42,637 nt of DNA, taken from positions 1 through 42,637 of the forward strand of contig JAEUHM010000047.1 of NCBI GenBank assembly GCA_016795485.1, read 5' to 3'. This document shows, in pieces, positions 1-8,373 of the stretch. The position numbers were made by a program, and so were the translations under genes. Source of the stretch: Verrucomicrobiaceae bacterium (GTDB taxonomy: Bacteria > Verrucomicrobiota > Verrucomicrobiia > Verrucomicrobiales > Verrucomicrobiaceae). Numbering within the stretch: position 1 is the stretch's first letter; the number at the start of each line of letters is the position of its first letter. The notes below the pieces were generated by a model that made no database searches, was not told the origin of the DNA, and saw only the letters and a program-made list of their open reading frames with translations.

Positions 1-276
1 CAAAGCCTTGTCTTTGGGGCGGATGACGGCCTCGATGATGGGCACGACTTTGCCTACCTCACCCATGCTCTCCAGGGAGAGGGTGGAGCGCCACTGGCGG
101 ATGGTCTCTGCGGTGAAGGAGAGGGCTACATCCGCATTGATGTCATCGGGGTTATGGAACTCGTCTGGCAGGGTGGCACTGCCGCCGCTGGTGGGGCGGA
201 AGTTGATGAGGCCCAGGAAGTCCGGGCTCCAGTCGCACGTGGAGGCGGACGGGGTTCCTTGGGCTTGAATGTAGTC
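1..276 (-). pseudogene. 5'-truncated coding fragment, product not recognised
   Basis: Reading the minus strand in phase with base 1 gives an open frame of 92 codons with convincing coding character (about DYIQAQGTPSAS, then TCDWSPDFLGLINF, ending in VVPIIEAVIRPKDKAL at the window edge). The gene continues beyond the left edge. At its 5' side the frame is closed by an in-frame TAG at 277-279, exactly where a repeat-like non-coding block begins, and no start codon precedes the well-conserved-looking part. The only in-frame ATG is at 74-76, inside it. This suggests that the block replaced or displaced the original 5' end, or that there is a frameshift. I do not recognise the family. Alternatively it is an intact gene using a non-canonical start. 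Confidence 0.5.
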
Positions 277-560
277 CTACGTCTCCTGGGTCACAGACCC
301 AGGCTACAGTGGGCACAGGACTCCGCTGGTGCGCCATTCGCGACAGAGCCCATCGGCCTAACGCGGCGGGCTGAGGACAGCCACGCCCTACCACGGCGAC
401 TCGTGGCGCGCGCCAAGCAGGCTTCCGGCGCACGGCCCGGGGGTAACTTTGGAGCGCTGAGGATCGGAACTCTAGCGAGTTCTGCTGCGGCGGAACGGCC
501 AATTGCAACGTGCTATGACTCCTGGCTCACAGACCCGGCCTACATTGAAGCGCATAGTGG
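275..560. repeat. Non-coding repeat-like block with two copies of a 34-nt hairpin motif
   Basis: The 379 bases between the truncated minus-strand fragment and the next gene (277-655) show no convincing codon pattern. They hold two direct, imperfect copies of one 34-nt motif, at 275-308 and 511-544, with 28 of 34 positions identical by eye. Copy one contains a perfect hairpin, CCTGGGTC-ACA-GACCCAGG (285-303); copy two keeps the loop and part of the stem. A second small hairpin, GGCTG-AGGA-CAGCC, lies near 369-382. The layout resembles a dispersed intergenic repeat, but no transposase or terminal inverted repeats are visible. Whether it recurs in the genome cannot be judged from this window. 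Confidence 0.45.
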
Positions 561-655
561 TTCGACGAAAGATGGGTAAGCATGGGTGCTTTTTGCTGTG
601 GGCGGGGTTTTTAACTTCGTCTTTGGCTTGTGTTTTCTCCCTGGGCTTCCGTTCC

Positions 656-1420
656 ATGAAGCATCAACTCTATTTTCCTGCACGTCATGCTGACCAGTTG
701 GGCTGGTTGATTCATTTTCGGCAAGTGCTGCCTAGGGTGGCGGAAAGGCTGTGGCCGGGGGTTCCGGCGGAGGAGCGGATGCACTTGGAGCGGTTGGGGG
801 ATCTGGATTGGCTGATCTATATGATGGGAACGCTGATGGCGTGGCTGAGGTCGTGCTCCAAAGCAGTGATGTCGATGCAGAGGGCGCTGCTGACGGGGAA
901 AGCGGAGGGTGCGCGGGAACTGGTATTGCCGTCATTTGAGCCGCCGCTGCCGCCTGGGCCTGGGGTGAGGGGTGGGGCGCTGAAACGGGTATTCCAACTC
1001 GTGAGGGCGATCAAGACAGCTCCTGGTTACACGGAGGAGATTGGCCGGGAGCTAGATATTGTGGGGAATCTGCATGCTAAGCGGCCCGTGCGCCCAGTGT
1101 TTAACCTGGGGGCTAGCAATGATGGTGCGCGTGGCGTGGTGCGAGTGAGGGTGAAGCGGTTTGGCCACGTGGGAGTGTGGGTGGAGACGCGCCGCAATGG
1201 CGGGGCCTGGGAGCCTCTGCACGGGGGTGTGTTCACTGGACGGGTGGTGGTGGATAGGCGTCCGCTGCTAGATGCGGCTACAGAGGAAACGAGGGAGTAT
1301 CGGATGCGCTTCCAGGATGCTACCGGCGATCTGGCGGGTGAGTGGTCGCCAGTGCTGGGACTGCAGGTGGGACCAAAGCTCGCTAACCAGGCCCCGACAA
1401 GGCACGATGCGGGAGATTAA
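656..1420 (+). CDS. Hypothetical protein, 254 aa
   Basis: The protein begins MKHQLYFPARHADQLGWLIH. Its first 130 or so residues look helical, with tryptophan and leucine pairs. A Pro/Gly-rich linker follows near residues 105-120. The C-terminal 100 residues have alternating beta pattern with VRVRVKRFGHVGVWVETRR and a REYRMRFQD...EWSPVLGLQV ending that recalls a fibronectin-type-III-like strand arrangement. No signal peptide is visible with this start. An in-frame ATG at 572 would add 28 residues with a hydrophobic stretch, but it overlaps the repeat-like flank, so 656 is preferred. I recall similar proteins of this start and length in Verrucomicrobia and Planctomycetes genomes, with no known function. 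It stands alone, upstream of a tRNA on the other strand. Confidence 0.65.
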   Translation: MKHQLYFPARHADQLGWLIHFRQVLPRVAERLWPGVPAEERMHLERLGDLDWLIYMMGTLMAWLRSCSKAVMSMQRALLTGKAEGARELVLPSFEPPLPPGPGVRGGALKRVFQLVRAIKTAPGYTEEIGRELDIVGNLHAKRPVRPVFNLGASNDGARGVVRVRVKRFGHVGVWVETRRNGGAWEPLHGGVFTGRVVVDRRPLLDAATEETREYRMRFQDATGDLAGEWSPVLGLQVGPKLANQAPTRHDAGD

Positions 1421-1482
1421 AGCGGTCTACAGTGCCAGAGCGGCAGACCAAGGGTGCGCGTGCGATTTATCTGCACCGAGGG

Positions 1483-1557
1483 TGGTACACGGAGAGGGAT
1501 TCGAACCCCCGACCAACTCGGTGTAAACGAGCCGCTCTACCACTGAGCTATCCGTGC
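1483..1557 (-). tRNA. tRNA-Val (anticodon UAC)
   Basis: The minus strand folds into a complete cloverleaf. The acceptor stem is GCACGGA/TCCGTGT, with one G-U closing pair. The D arm is GCTC-AGTGGTA-GAGC, the anticodon stem is GCTCG/CGAGT, and the loop TTTACAC places TAC at 34-36. The T arm is GGGGG-TTCGAAT-CCCTC. The discriminator A is followed by an encoded CCA (3' end at 1483). UAC reads the GUA/GUG valine codons. Nothing resembling a strong promoter or a terminator is visible in the short flanks. Confidence 0.96.
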
Positions 1558-1597
1558 AAAATGGGGCGGGATTGATGCCGTGAACGCGGAGAAATGC

Positions 1598-1628
1598 AAG
1601 TGAAGAGTCATTAAGAACGCTTTCACTT
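1598..1628. repeat. Inverted repeat AAGTGAA-N17-TTCACTT
   Basis: Two 7-nt arms (1598-1604 and 1622-1628) are perfectly complementary and separated by 17 nt. They lie between the tRNA 5' end and the start of the M29 peptidase. The site could be an operator for the downstream pair of genes or chance; no T-tract supports a terminator. Confidence 0.25.
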
Positions 1629-1671
1629 CCAATTTGCCCCGGTGAATGCGGGCGCTATAGCTTTTCGGATT

Positions 1672-2769
1672 ATGCACGATCCGCGCGTTGACCAGCTAGC
1701 CAAACAGATTGTCCGTTACTCGACCCAAGTAGGAAAGAGGGACCGAGTGTGGATTGATTGCTTTGATGTTCCTCCCTATGTGGCAGTGGCTATGATCCGT
1801 GCCGTGGTAGAGGCGAAAGGACTTCCTTTGGTGAAGCTGCACGACTCCACAGTCTCGCGCGAGCTGATGCGTCATGCTGATGCTGAGATGTATGAGATTC
1901 TGGCCAAGAACAATCTGGACCTGATGAAGGAGACGGACTGCTACATTGCGATCCGTGGGAGTCACAACATCACGGAGAACTCAGATGTGCCAGCAGAGAA
2001 GATGAAGATGGTGATGGAGAAACTGAGGCCGTTCATGAATGAGCGGGTGAATAATACGCGCTGGTGTGTGCTGCGGTGGCCTACGGCGTCCATGGCTCAA
2101 CAGGCGGGGATGAGTACGCAAGCGTTCGAGGATTACTTTTTCCGCGTGTGCTTGCTAGATTATGCCGCGCTGGTGCCCGCCATGAATCAACTGAAGAAGC
2201 TGATGGACAAGACGCAGCAGGTGCACATCAAGGGGCCTGGCACGGATCTGCGTTTTAGCTTGAAGGGTCTGAAGGCGATTGCTTGCGGCGGGAAGCATAA
2301 CATCCCAGATGGTGAGTGCTTCAGCGCTCCGGTGAAGGATAGTGTGGAAGGCGTGGTGAGCTACAATGCGCCTACGATCTACCAGGGAATAGCGTTCGAC
2401 AGCATCAAGCTGGAGTTCAGCAAAGGGAAGATCGTTAAGGCCACGTCTAACAACACAGCAGCGATCAATAAGATCCTGGATAGTGATCCGGGGGCAAGAT
2501 ACATCGGTGAGTTCGCGATTGGATTCAATCGGGAGATCCGCGAGCCGATGCGTGACATTTTGTTTGATGAGAAGATCGCTGGCAGCTTCCACTTCACGCC
2601 AGGACAAGCGTATGAAGGGATAGCTGACAATGGCAACCGCAGCCAAGTCCACTGGGACATGGTGTGCATCCAGCGGCCAGAATACGGCGGCGGCGAGATT
2701 TGGTTCGACGGCAAGTTGATCCGCAAAGATGGCAAGTTTTTGCTCAAGGAACTAGAGCCGCTGAACTAA
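1672..2769 (+). CDS. M29-family metallo-aminopeptidase (AmpS/AmpT-like)
   Basis: This 365-aa protein matches the thermophilic-type M29 aminopeptidases, cytoplasmic dinuclear metalloenzymes that remove N-terminal residues from peptides. Metal-ligand motifs appear in family order. They are E215 ([10 protein letters not shown]), E280 ([10 protein letters not shown]), H307 and Y314 in HFTPGQAY, and H327/D329 in NRSQVHWDM. The E-E-H-Y spacing of 65, 27 and 7 residues agrees well with the family pattern as I remember it. The ATG at 1672 is preferred over a GTG at 1642, because family members typically begin just before [15 protein letters not shown]; neither has a strong ribosome binding site. The MurC-MurB gene starts 3 bp after its stop, so the two are probably co-transcribed. 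It is somewhat shorter than the roughly 400-aa classical members. Confidence 0.88.
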   Translation: MHDPRVDQLAKQIVRYSTQVGKRDRVWIDCFDVPPYVAVAMIRAVVEAKGLPLVKLHDSTVSRELMRHADAEMYEILAKNNLDLMKETDCYIAIRGSHNITENSDVPAEKMKMVMEKLRPFMNERVNNTRWCVLRWPTASMAQQAGMSTQAFEDYFFRVCLLDYAALVPAMNQLKKLMDKTQQVHIKGPGTDLRFSLKGLKAIACGGKHNIPDGECFSAPVKDSVEGVVSYNAPTIYQGIAFDSIKLEFSKGKIVKATSNNTAAINKILDSDPGARYIGEFAIGFNREIREPMRDILFDEKIAGSFHFTPGQAYEGIADNGNRSQVHWDMVCIQRPEYGGGEIWFDGKLIRKDGKFLLKELEPLN

Positions 2770-2772
2770 GAG

Positions 2773-5085
2773 ATGAATCAAGCGGTGATCAGCCTCCTGC
2801 GGGAGAGCAAACATCCGATGCGCATCGACTTGATCGGCGTGGCAGGCTCAGGGATGTCCGGGCTAGCCTCGCTGCTTCTGGCGTTGGGGCACAAGGTAAG
2901 TGGATCAGACAAAGTGACCACGCTGGAGACGGAGCGCCTGGAGAAGGCGGGGCTACAGTTCTTTAGCCCACATCACGAGCGTGAGGTGGAGGACTGCGAC
3001 ATGGTGATCTACTCCAGTGCCATCAAGCCGGGGAATGTGGCTTATGAGGCTGCCTACAAGCAGGGCATACCACTGGTGCGCCGTGCAGAGGCCCTGGCCG
3101 CAGTGATGGCAGGGAAGAAAGGCGTGGTGGTGGCAGGTACGCACGGCAAGACGACCACCTCCGCGCTGGTGGCTCATGTTTTGCGGCAAGGTGGGCTGAA
3201 GCCGTCTCACTACGTGGGGGCTGAGATTCCGATTCTGGGCTCCAACGCGCACTGGGATCACGATGGAGAGTTGTTCGTGGCTGAGGGCGATGAGTCCGAT
3301 GGCACCTTGGTGAACTTCCATCCGCAGCACGCGATCATCTTAAACATCGAGCCCGAGCACCTGGACTTCTACGAGGATCTGGAGGCGATCAAAAAAGTGT
3401 TCCGGCAGCTGCTGTCTCAGACTCCGGGGCTATGGGTGCACTGTGGAGAGGACCCTGTGGCATCTGAAGTGTGTGCGGATCACGAAGGGGCGGTGAGCTA
3501 TGGGTGGGACACCCTGCGGCACGATTTCAGTGCGCGGATCATTGAGTCCCGTCCGGCTCAAACAAAATTTGAGGTACTGCACAAAGGACAATCTCTGGGC
3601 GAGGCTGTGCTTGGTATTCCAGGAAAGCACAACGTGCTGAATGCGCTGGCCGCCGTGGGTCTCGCAACGAGGCTGGGCGTGAAGTTTGAGGATGTGCAGC
3701 GGGCTCTGGGAAGCTTCCGTGGTGCTAAGCGGCGTTTTGACATTCGTCATGCAGGCGAGCGTGTGACGATCGTGGATGATTATGGTCATCACCCCACCGA
3801 AGTGAAGGCCACTTTGGCTACAGCGCGCGCGCTGAAGCCAACAAGGCTGGTTTGTTTGTTTCAACCGCATCGGTTTAGCCGCACGCAGTTGCTAAAAAAG
3901 GAGTTTGGTGCTGCGTTCGATGATGCAGATGTGCTAGCCGTGACGGATGTCTACCCGGCATCCGAGAAGCCGCTGCCCGGAGTCACGGGCATGACCATCA
4001 TCGACGAAGTGCGTGCCCAGAGCAACGTGGAGTGCCTCAGCACGCCGACCATGACCGCAGCCAGGGACATGATAGGCAATCTTCTGCGGCCTGGAGATGT
4101 CTTCATGACGCTAGGAGCAGGGAATGTGCACGAAGTGGGCACCTGCATTGCCAAGGACCTAAGAATCGTGGAGGAACTGTGGCGCATCATTGAGGCCAAC
4201 GGTGGCGGCAACGTGCGGCTGTATGAGCCCATGAGCCTGCACACGACTTTCCGCATTGGTGGTCCTGCTCAATACTGGATAGAGCCTAGGACTGAAGTTG
4301 CTTTCTGTGAAGTGGTGCGCCTTCTCCGGAGCGCTGCTGTGCCCATTCGTGTGATTGGGCGTGGCTCTAACTTGCTAGTGCGTGATGGTGGTATCCGCGG
4401 TGCGGTGATTCATCCCAGCAAAGGTGATTTTGAAAACGTGACTCACGATGGCGACTGCCTAATCGCGGGTGCGGGCGCACGCCTGAAGAAGGTGGCGAGC
4501 GCGGCCAAGAACGCTGGCCTGGGTGGGTTTGAGTGGATGGAAGGCATTCCCGGCAATATCGGCGGTGCGATTCGTATGAACGCAGGGGCGATGGGGACGG
4601 AGACCTTCGACCAAGTGGTGAGTGTGCGCTTTCTCGACTCTGACGGCAGCGTGAAAGAAAAGACGCGCGAGGAGATCGTGCATCAGTATCGCAGCGTGCC
4701 GGAGTTTGAAGAGCGCTATGTGCTGAGCGTGAAGCTACGTGGCAAGCCAGCATCGGCTGAGGCCATAGAAGCTGGACTGGAGGCGAGCCGCGTGAAACGC
4801 CGCACGTCGCAACCGATCGGAGCCAGTGCAGGATGTTGCTTCAAGAACCCAGGCATCTGTGGTGCAGGGCAATTGGTCGATGAACTTGGCCTCAAGGATT
4901 TGCAAGTGGGCAAAGCAGTCGTCAGCACGGTGCATGGCAACTTCATCGTCAACGAAGGCGGTGCCACAGCACGGGACGTGCTGGACTTGATTGCAAAGAT
5001 TCAGGAGATAGCCCTCAGAGAACGCGGGGTACAGCTTGAGACAGAGGTGAAAGTGATCGGAGAAGACTCGCCGCTGCCCCTGTGA
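2773..5085 (+). CDS. murC-murB: Bifunctional UDP-MurNAc--L-alanine ligase / UDP-N-acetylenolpyruvoylglucosamine reductase (MurC-MurB fusion)
   Basis: A single 770-aa frame joins two cytoplasmic peptidoglycan-precursor enzymes. Residues about 15-465 are MurC: GVAGSGMSG (22-30), the ATP loop AGTHGKTTT (121-129), EGDESDG (171-177) and DDYGHHPTE (335-343). Residues about 482-765 are the FAD-dependent MurB: RGSNLLV (530-536), GIPGNIGGAIRMNAGAMG (591-608), QYR (R640) and the catalytic-loop motif SAGCCFKNP. The residue aligned with the E. coli proton donor Ser229 is Cys688, and the C-terminal catalytic Glu is E758 in LETEV. MurB makes UDP-MurNAc and MurC adds L-Ala to it, so the fusion covers two consecutive steps in reverse order. 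I recall MurC-MurB fusions from Verrucomicrobia. Start 2773 is chosen; ATG 2818 would remove 15 residues and still leave an intact Rossmann start. Confidence 0.95.
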   Translation: MNQAVISLLRESKHPMRIDLIGVAGSGMSGLASLLLALGHKVSGSDKVTTLETERLEKAGLQFFSPHHEREVEDCDMVIYSSAIKPGNVAYEAAYKQGIPLVRRAEALAAVMAGKKGVVVAGTHGKTTTSALVAHVLRQGGLKPSHYVGAEIPILGSNAHWDHDGELFVAEGDESDGTLVNFHPQHAIILNIEPEHLDFYEDLEAIKKVFRQLLSQTPGLWVHCGEDPVASEVCADHEGAVSYGWDTLRHDFSARIIESRPAQTKFEVLHKGQSLGEAVLGIPGKHNVLNALAAVGLATRLGVKFEDVQRALGSFRGAKRRFDIRHAGERVTIVDDYGHHPTEVKATLATARALKPTRLVCLFQPHRFSRTQLLKKEFGAAFDDADVLAVTDVYPASEKPLPGVTGMTIIDEVRAQSNVECLSTPTMTAARDMIGNLLRPGDVFMTLGAGNVHEVGTCIAKDLRIVEELWRIIEANGGGNVRLYEPMSLHTTFRIGGPAQYWIEPRTEVAFCEVVRLLRSAAVPIRVIGRGSNLLVRDGGIRGAVIHPSKGDFENVTHDGDCLIAGAGARLKKVASAAKNAGLGGFEWMEGIPGNIGGAIRMNAGAMGTETFDQVVSVRFLDSDGSVKEKTREEIVHQYRSVPEFEERYVLSVKLRGKPASAEAIEAGLEASRVKRRTSQPIGASAGCCFKNPGICGAGQLVDELGLKDLQVGKAVVSTVHGNFIVNEGGATARDVLDLIAKIQEIALRERGVQLETEVKVIGEDSPLPL

Positions 5086-5091
5086 TGTGAA

Positions 5092-7425
5092 TCACCTGTA
5101 ACTCAGCCACGCCGTGGCTGCACAATCGCGTTCGGCACTGATTCGTAGCCAGCGGGCCTGCACTTGAGGCTCAAACATCACGGCAACCTCTTCTCCTGGG
5201 GCAACTTCGCGTTGGCCGTAAGTCACCCAAACGCCTGTCCCTGTCAGATCGAGTTCAATTTTCATGCTGATCGGCTCATTCTGATCATGGCTGAGCCTTA
5301 GAGTGCGCTCGTCATAGCCCCAAATGAGGTAGGGATCGCTCGGCTGATCCGCTTTGACCTTCGTGTTCTTCAGCGGACCACCTTCACCACGAGGTTTGCC
5401 TAGTTTCCAAAGGTCATCCACCGCTCCGAGCCAAAGGGCGGCTTTCCCATCGTCACTCTTCACGATGTGCTCTCCAGCTTTGGCGTCTGGCTTGATGCCG
5501 CTCATGATAAACATGCCGCGGTAACCCCCAAAGTCGGTAACTCGCAAGGAGTGAGAGCAAATGGGGCGGATCTTTGCAAATCCATCAGCATTCTCTGCGG
5601 GAAGCTCATAAAAGGTGCCAGCTGCACTCAGCATATCGCGCTCAGTTGCAACCTCGCGGCAGACACGAAGCTGAGCTGCGTTTGTTGGGGCATCGTAGGC
5701 GGTGCTGGCTCTTGGTAGACGCCAACGGCGGCCTCGATCATCCACGACGAGCACACTTGCCTCATCCAATGTGATAACGTTCTTCGGGATGGCGACTTTA
5801 TTGACGACGTAGTTGCGCGCTCCTTTGTCCACGACTGATCGAAGCTTCATGTCTGCACCCATTTCGTAGTAACCGTCTTTGGTGGCAAAGCCGAGTGTGC
5901 GCTTGTTTTCGCCGCGTGCACGGAAGATGCCAGTAAGGGAAGTGGAATCACCGATTTGACTGACGCCATCAAAGATCGGGTCTGCATCTGTGGCGCGTGA
6001 GTCGCCGTTGGTGAGCGTAATCACCGCGCTGAAGTCTGTAGAGCTCACGGGAGCCTTGAGAGTAAACCAGTCCCTGGAGGTGTCGATGTCCATGCGCTCT
6101 ACTGTGCCATTAGCGTGATCAATGAGCCAGACACTGCGGTGCTTCCAACCTGCGACCAAAAATGGATCAGACTCGGTTCCTGCATCCACCTTATCATGCA
6201 GCCAGAGTGAACCCGAGGCGTGAGGCGGGCCCAACTTGTCCGGCTGATCTACGGCAGTGAGCCATAGATTCGATTGCGACTGGCCCACACTGTCGATGCC
6301 GCCCTTGACCTTGCGTTTGTTCAGGAACTCTGACTTGGCGGAATCATCACATCCGAAGACGAGACGATCATTCCAGCGGCAGAAGTCACCTATCACCTTC
6401 AAGTAGGCGCTTCTGACGCGAATGCCGTTTGTGTTGGACGCAGCGAAAGTGCTCGGAAACCTCCAGAATGCGCCGTGCATGGTCATGAGAAGATCATTCT
6501 CGCCAATCTCGCGGATGCGAGGCCACTCGGTGTTCCAACCGTGCGCTCCATCGTAGCTGTGACTGACTTTGGGGAGTCGAAACGAGTGCCATTTACCGTT
6601 GTCGAGCATCATGAGGATGAGGGACTTTGCATCCCAGCCCATGCTCCACACTGGCGCATCCGTTGCGCTTCCTTTGATGCCTCCAGGTCCAGTCACTTCG
6701 GTGAACTGATTGCGCCGCACGAGTTGCCAGTCGCCGTCTCCTGTCCACTCGCCCAGCGCGCCACTGGGCGTGGTCGGATCTTTGATCACTCGGGGGTCAC
6801 GGTCACCATTGTTGGCGTAAATGACGCGTCCTTGAGTCGAGTAAAGACCTTTCCCGTGATAGCCAGGTAGCTGGGAATGTAGGCTGGAAAGAGTGGTCTC
6901 CACTTTGAAGTCCTTCTTCATCCCGTTGCCATCGAGGATGAAGTTCTTCACAGCTAACGACTTCACGTCCACTTCGTAGAGACCCTCTTCCATGGTAGCG
7001 AAGTAGATTTTGCCTGCTGGATCACTAAGATGTCGGGCATTGCCCGTCAATCTGCCCGGCATGCGTGTTGGTGGAATCACTCTCACCGTACGATCTTGAT
7101 CGATGACATAAGGACCGATGAAAAGCTGCTGAGACTCCTCATGAATCATGCGATTGGCAGGAGTTCCGCCAACACTCTCGGGTCGCACGGTCTGCCTCAG
7201 GTCGGTGGTGATCTCGTAAAGCTTATCGCTGGAGCCAAAAGGCAAGTGAGGCCCATAAGTGATGACCCACAGCCTTCCTGCCCACGGAACCACAGCACCA
7301 GTGCCGCATTCGCCTTCATTGTTGAACATGGCCAAAGACGGATAGATGCCACTCACACTAGGTGGTTCCTGTGCGATGGCGATTCCGGCAAGCAATGTCA
7401 GAGAGAGAGCTAGCAACTTCATCAT
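5092..7425 (-). CDS. Large secreted protein with internally duplicated domain, function unknown
   Basis: A 777-aa exported protein. After MMK it has a clean hydrophobic signal peptide (LLALSLTLLAGIAIAQ), which fixes the start at 7425; the longer reading adds unlikely residues. The body has many short beta-type blocks with GxxW, D-G and Y-F-A-T-x-E-E-G-L-Y patterns suggestive of a beta-propeller-like fold. Two copies of one module are visible, at about 386-458 and 663-737. Each begins LWLxAVD, has K-L-G-x-P, then SDP(F/Y)L(V/I)xG(W/Y) and R-T/S-L/W-x-L-x-H, and ends in an aromatic strand. No catalytic motif is recognised. It is transcribed divergently from an AraC-family regulator with 67 bp between the start codons, so it is a likely target of that regulator. 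Its stop is convergent with murC-murB, 6 bp away. Confidence 0.7.
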   Translation of the reverse strand: MMKLLALSLTLLAGIAIAQEPPSVSGIYPSLAMFNNEGECGTGAVVPWAGRLWVITYGPHLPFGSSDKLYEITTDLRQTVRPESVGGTPANRMIHEESQQLFIGPYVIDQDRTVRVIPPTRMPGRLTGNARHLSDPAGKIYFATMEEGLYEVDVKSLAVKNFILDGNGMKKDFKVETTLSSLHSQLPGYHGKGLYSTQGRVIYANNGDRDPRVIKDPTTPSGALGEWTGDGDWQLVRRNQFTEVTGPGGIKGSATDAPVWSMGWDAKSLILMMLDNGKWHSFRLPKVSHSYDGAHGWNTEWPRIREIGENDLLMTMHGAFWRFPSTFAASNTNGIRVRSAYLKVIGDFCRWNDRLVFGCDDSAKSEFLNKRKVKGGIDSVGQSQSNLWLTAVDQPDKLGPPHASGSLWLHDKVDAGTESDPFLVAGWKHRSVWLIDHANGTVERMDIDTSRDWFTLKAPVSSTDFSAVITLTNGDSRATDADPIFDGVSQIGDSTSLTGIFRARGENKRTLGFATKDGYYEMGADMKLRSVVDKGARNYVVNKVAIPKNVITLDEASVLVVDDRGRRWRLPRASTAYDAPTNAAQLRVCREVATERDMLSAAGTFYELPAENADGFAKIRPICSHSLRVTDFGGYRGMFIMSGIKPDAKAGEHIVKSDDGKAALWLGAVDDLWKLGKPRGEGGPLKNTKVKADQPSDPYLIWGYDERTLRLSHDQNEPISMKIELDLTGTGVWVTYGQREVAPGEEVAVMFEPQVQARWLRISAERDCAATAWLSYR

Positions 7426-7492
7426 TAGAGCAAAGCAAGGGCTGTATGGCAGACAACTCCAGTATGTTATGCTAAACCGAAATCGCTTAAAC
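7426..7492. promoter_or_regulatory. Divergent promoter/operator region between the secreted protein and AraC regulator
   Basis: Only 67 bases separate the two opposed start codons, so the promoters and any AraC binding sites for both genes must sit here or overlap the coding ends. The stretch is more AT-rich than its surroundings (TATGTTATGCTAAACC, then AATCGCTTAAAC), but I cannot pick out confident -10/-35 boxes. The call rests on gene arrangement. Confidence 0.35.
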
Positions 7493-8359
7493 ATGACTCA
7501 GCCCCTAGAACTCACCGCCGATGGCTGGCGTGGCATCCAGAATGAATGGATGTGGGTCTATTGTGGTCCCGTGCCAGTATGCGGAGTCTGGTCGGCTGAG
7601 ATTCCAGTGCCAGCGGGTGTGTTCTTTGTGGAGAGGGGTGAAGGGCGCATCCAGGCGGATGGACAGGAAGTATTGGTAAAGCGTGGAGAAGCCTTTCTGT
7701 CGGCCCCTGGGCCTCGGAAGCATTGGTTCAAGCCGGGAACTCGTCTTTTGTCCGTGGGATTCCGGGTCCAGTGGCCAGATGGTCGAGCCGTGTTCAAATC
7801 AGGGCTAAATGTCGTCGCCAAGTCACGCAAACTGAGGACGGCTACTCAGAGGCTCTTCCTTGCAGTGCATCGGGGACGGAAGTCAGTCACCTTTCGCGAA
7901 GCCGTTAAGCCTGTATCGCGTTGTCTTGCCGATTGGGCCGATAGGGAGGCTGCGTTTCAGGACTGGTTTGCAGTGTGGTGTGAGGTGATGGAGGTCATGG
8001 GTGTGAAACCTGAGCCGAGGTCGGCCAGAATCCGCAGCAGCCGCTTGGATAAGCTTGTAAGGTGGTTGGACAGCCTTCCCTTGAGCCGATTGGCACCGGA
8101 TTTACCACCCCACTTTGACCTTGGCCAACGCCGAGCGGATCAATTGCTCCAGCAGCATCTGGGAACAACCCTGCGTGGCTATCTGGAGAAGCGTCGACTT
8201 CAGGCGGCGTGCGAGTTGGTGGAGGCCGATGGTGACACGATGAAGCAGATTGCCTATGAGCTAGGTTTTCGTCACGCGTCTCACTTCACAGCATGGTTTC
8301 GACGCCAAGTCGGAGTTTCGCCTTCCGTTTATCGCTCTAATGGAGCCGATGCGGCGTGA
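7493..8359 (+). CDS. AraC-family transcriptional regulator
   Basis: A 288-aa protein with the two-part AraC layout. The N-terminal ligand-binding half (about 20-110) resembles a cupin, with PAGVFFVERGEGRI followed by VLVKRGEAFLSAPG and a KHWFKPG loop. The C-terminal double helix-turn-helix (about 190-283) includes RGYLEKRRLQAACELV, MKQIAYELGFRHASHFTAWF and the typical GVSPSVYR ending. The start at ATG 7493 (MTQPLELTADGW) gives the normal family length; upstream in-frame codons belong to the neighbouring gene's antisense. The ligand is unknown, but the cupin-like half suggests a small molecule, often a sugar in this family. Its divergent neighbour is the obvious regulatory target. Confidence 0.9.
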   Translation: MTQPLELTADGWRGIQNEWMWVYCGPVPVCGVWSAEIPVPAGVFFVERGEGRIQADGQEVLVKRGEAFLSAPGPRKHWFKPGTRLLSVGFRVQWPDGRAVFKSGLNVVAKSRKLRTATQRLFLAVHRGRKSVTFREAVKPVSRCLADWADREAAFQDWFAVWCEVMEVMGVKPEPRSARIRSSRLDKLVRWLDSLPLSRLAPDLPPHFDLGQRRADQLLQQHLGTTLRGYLEKRRLQAACELVEADGDTMKQIAYELGFRHASHFTAWFRRQVGVSPSVYRSNGADAA

Positions 8360-8373
8360 TAATAGCCCTGACT

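Noticed and set aside
152..579. Overlapping frames across the repeat-like block on both strands
   Set aside because: They run through hairpins and duplicated non-coding motifs and conflict with the better coding frame at 1-276; no domain or start signal supports them.
1558..1620. Promoter for the tRNA-Val gene on the minus strand
   Set aside because: The best pair of boxes matches consensus at only about half of the positions; not distinguishable from chance.
5080..5100. GTGAT-GTGA-ATCAC palindrome at the murC-murB convergent stop
   Set aside because: The stem is only 5 bp, with no T-run on either strand; too weak to call a terminator.
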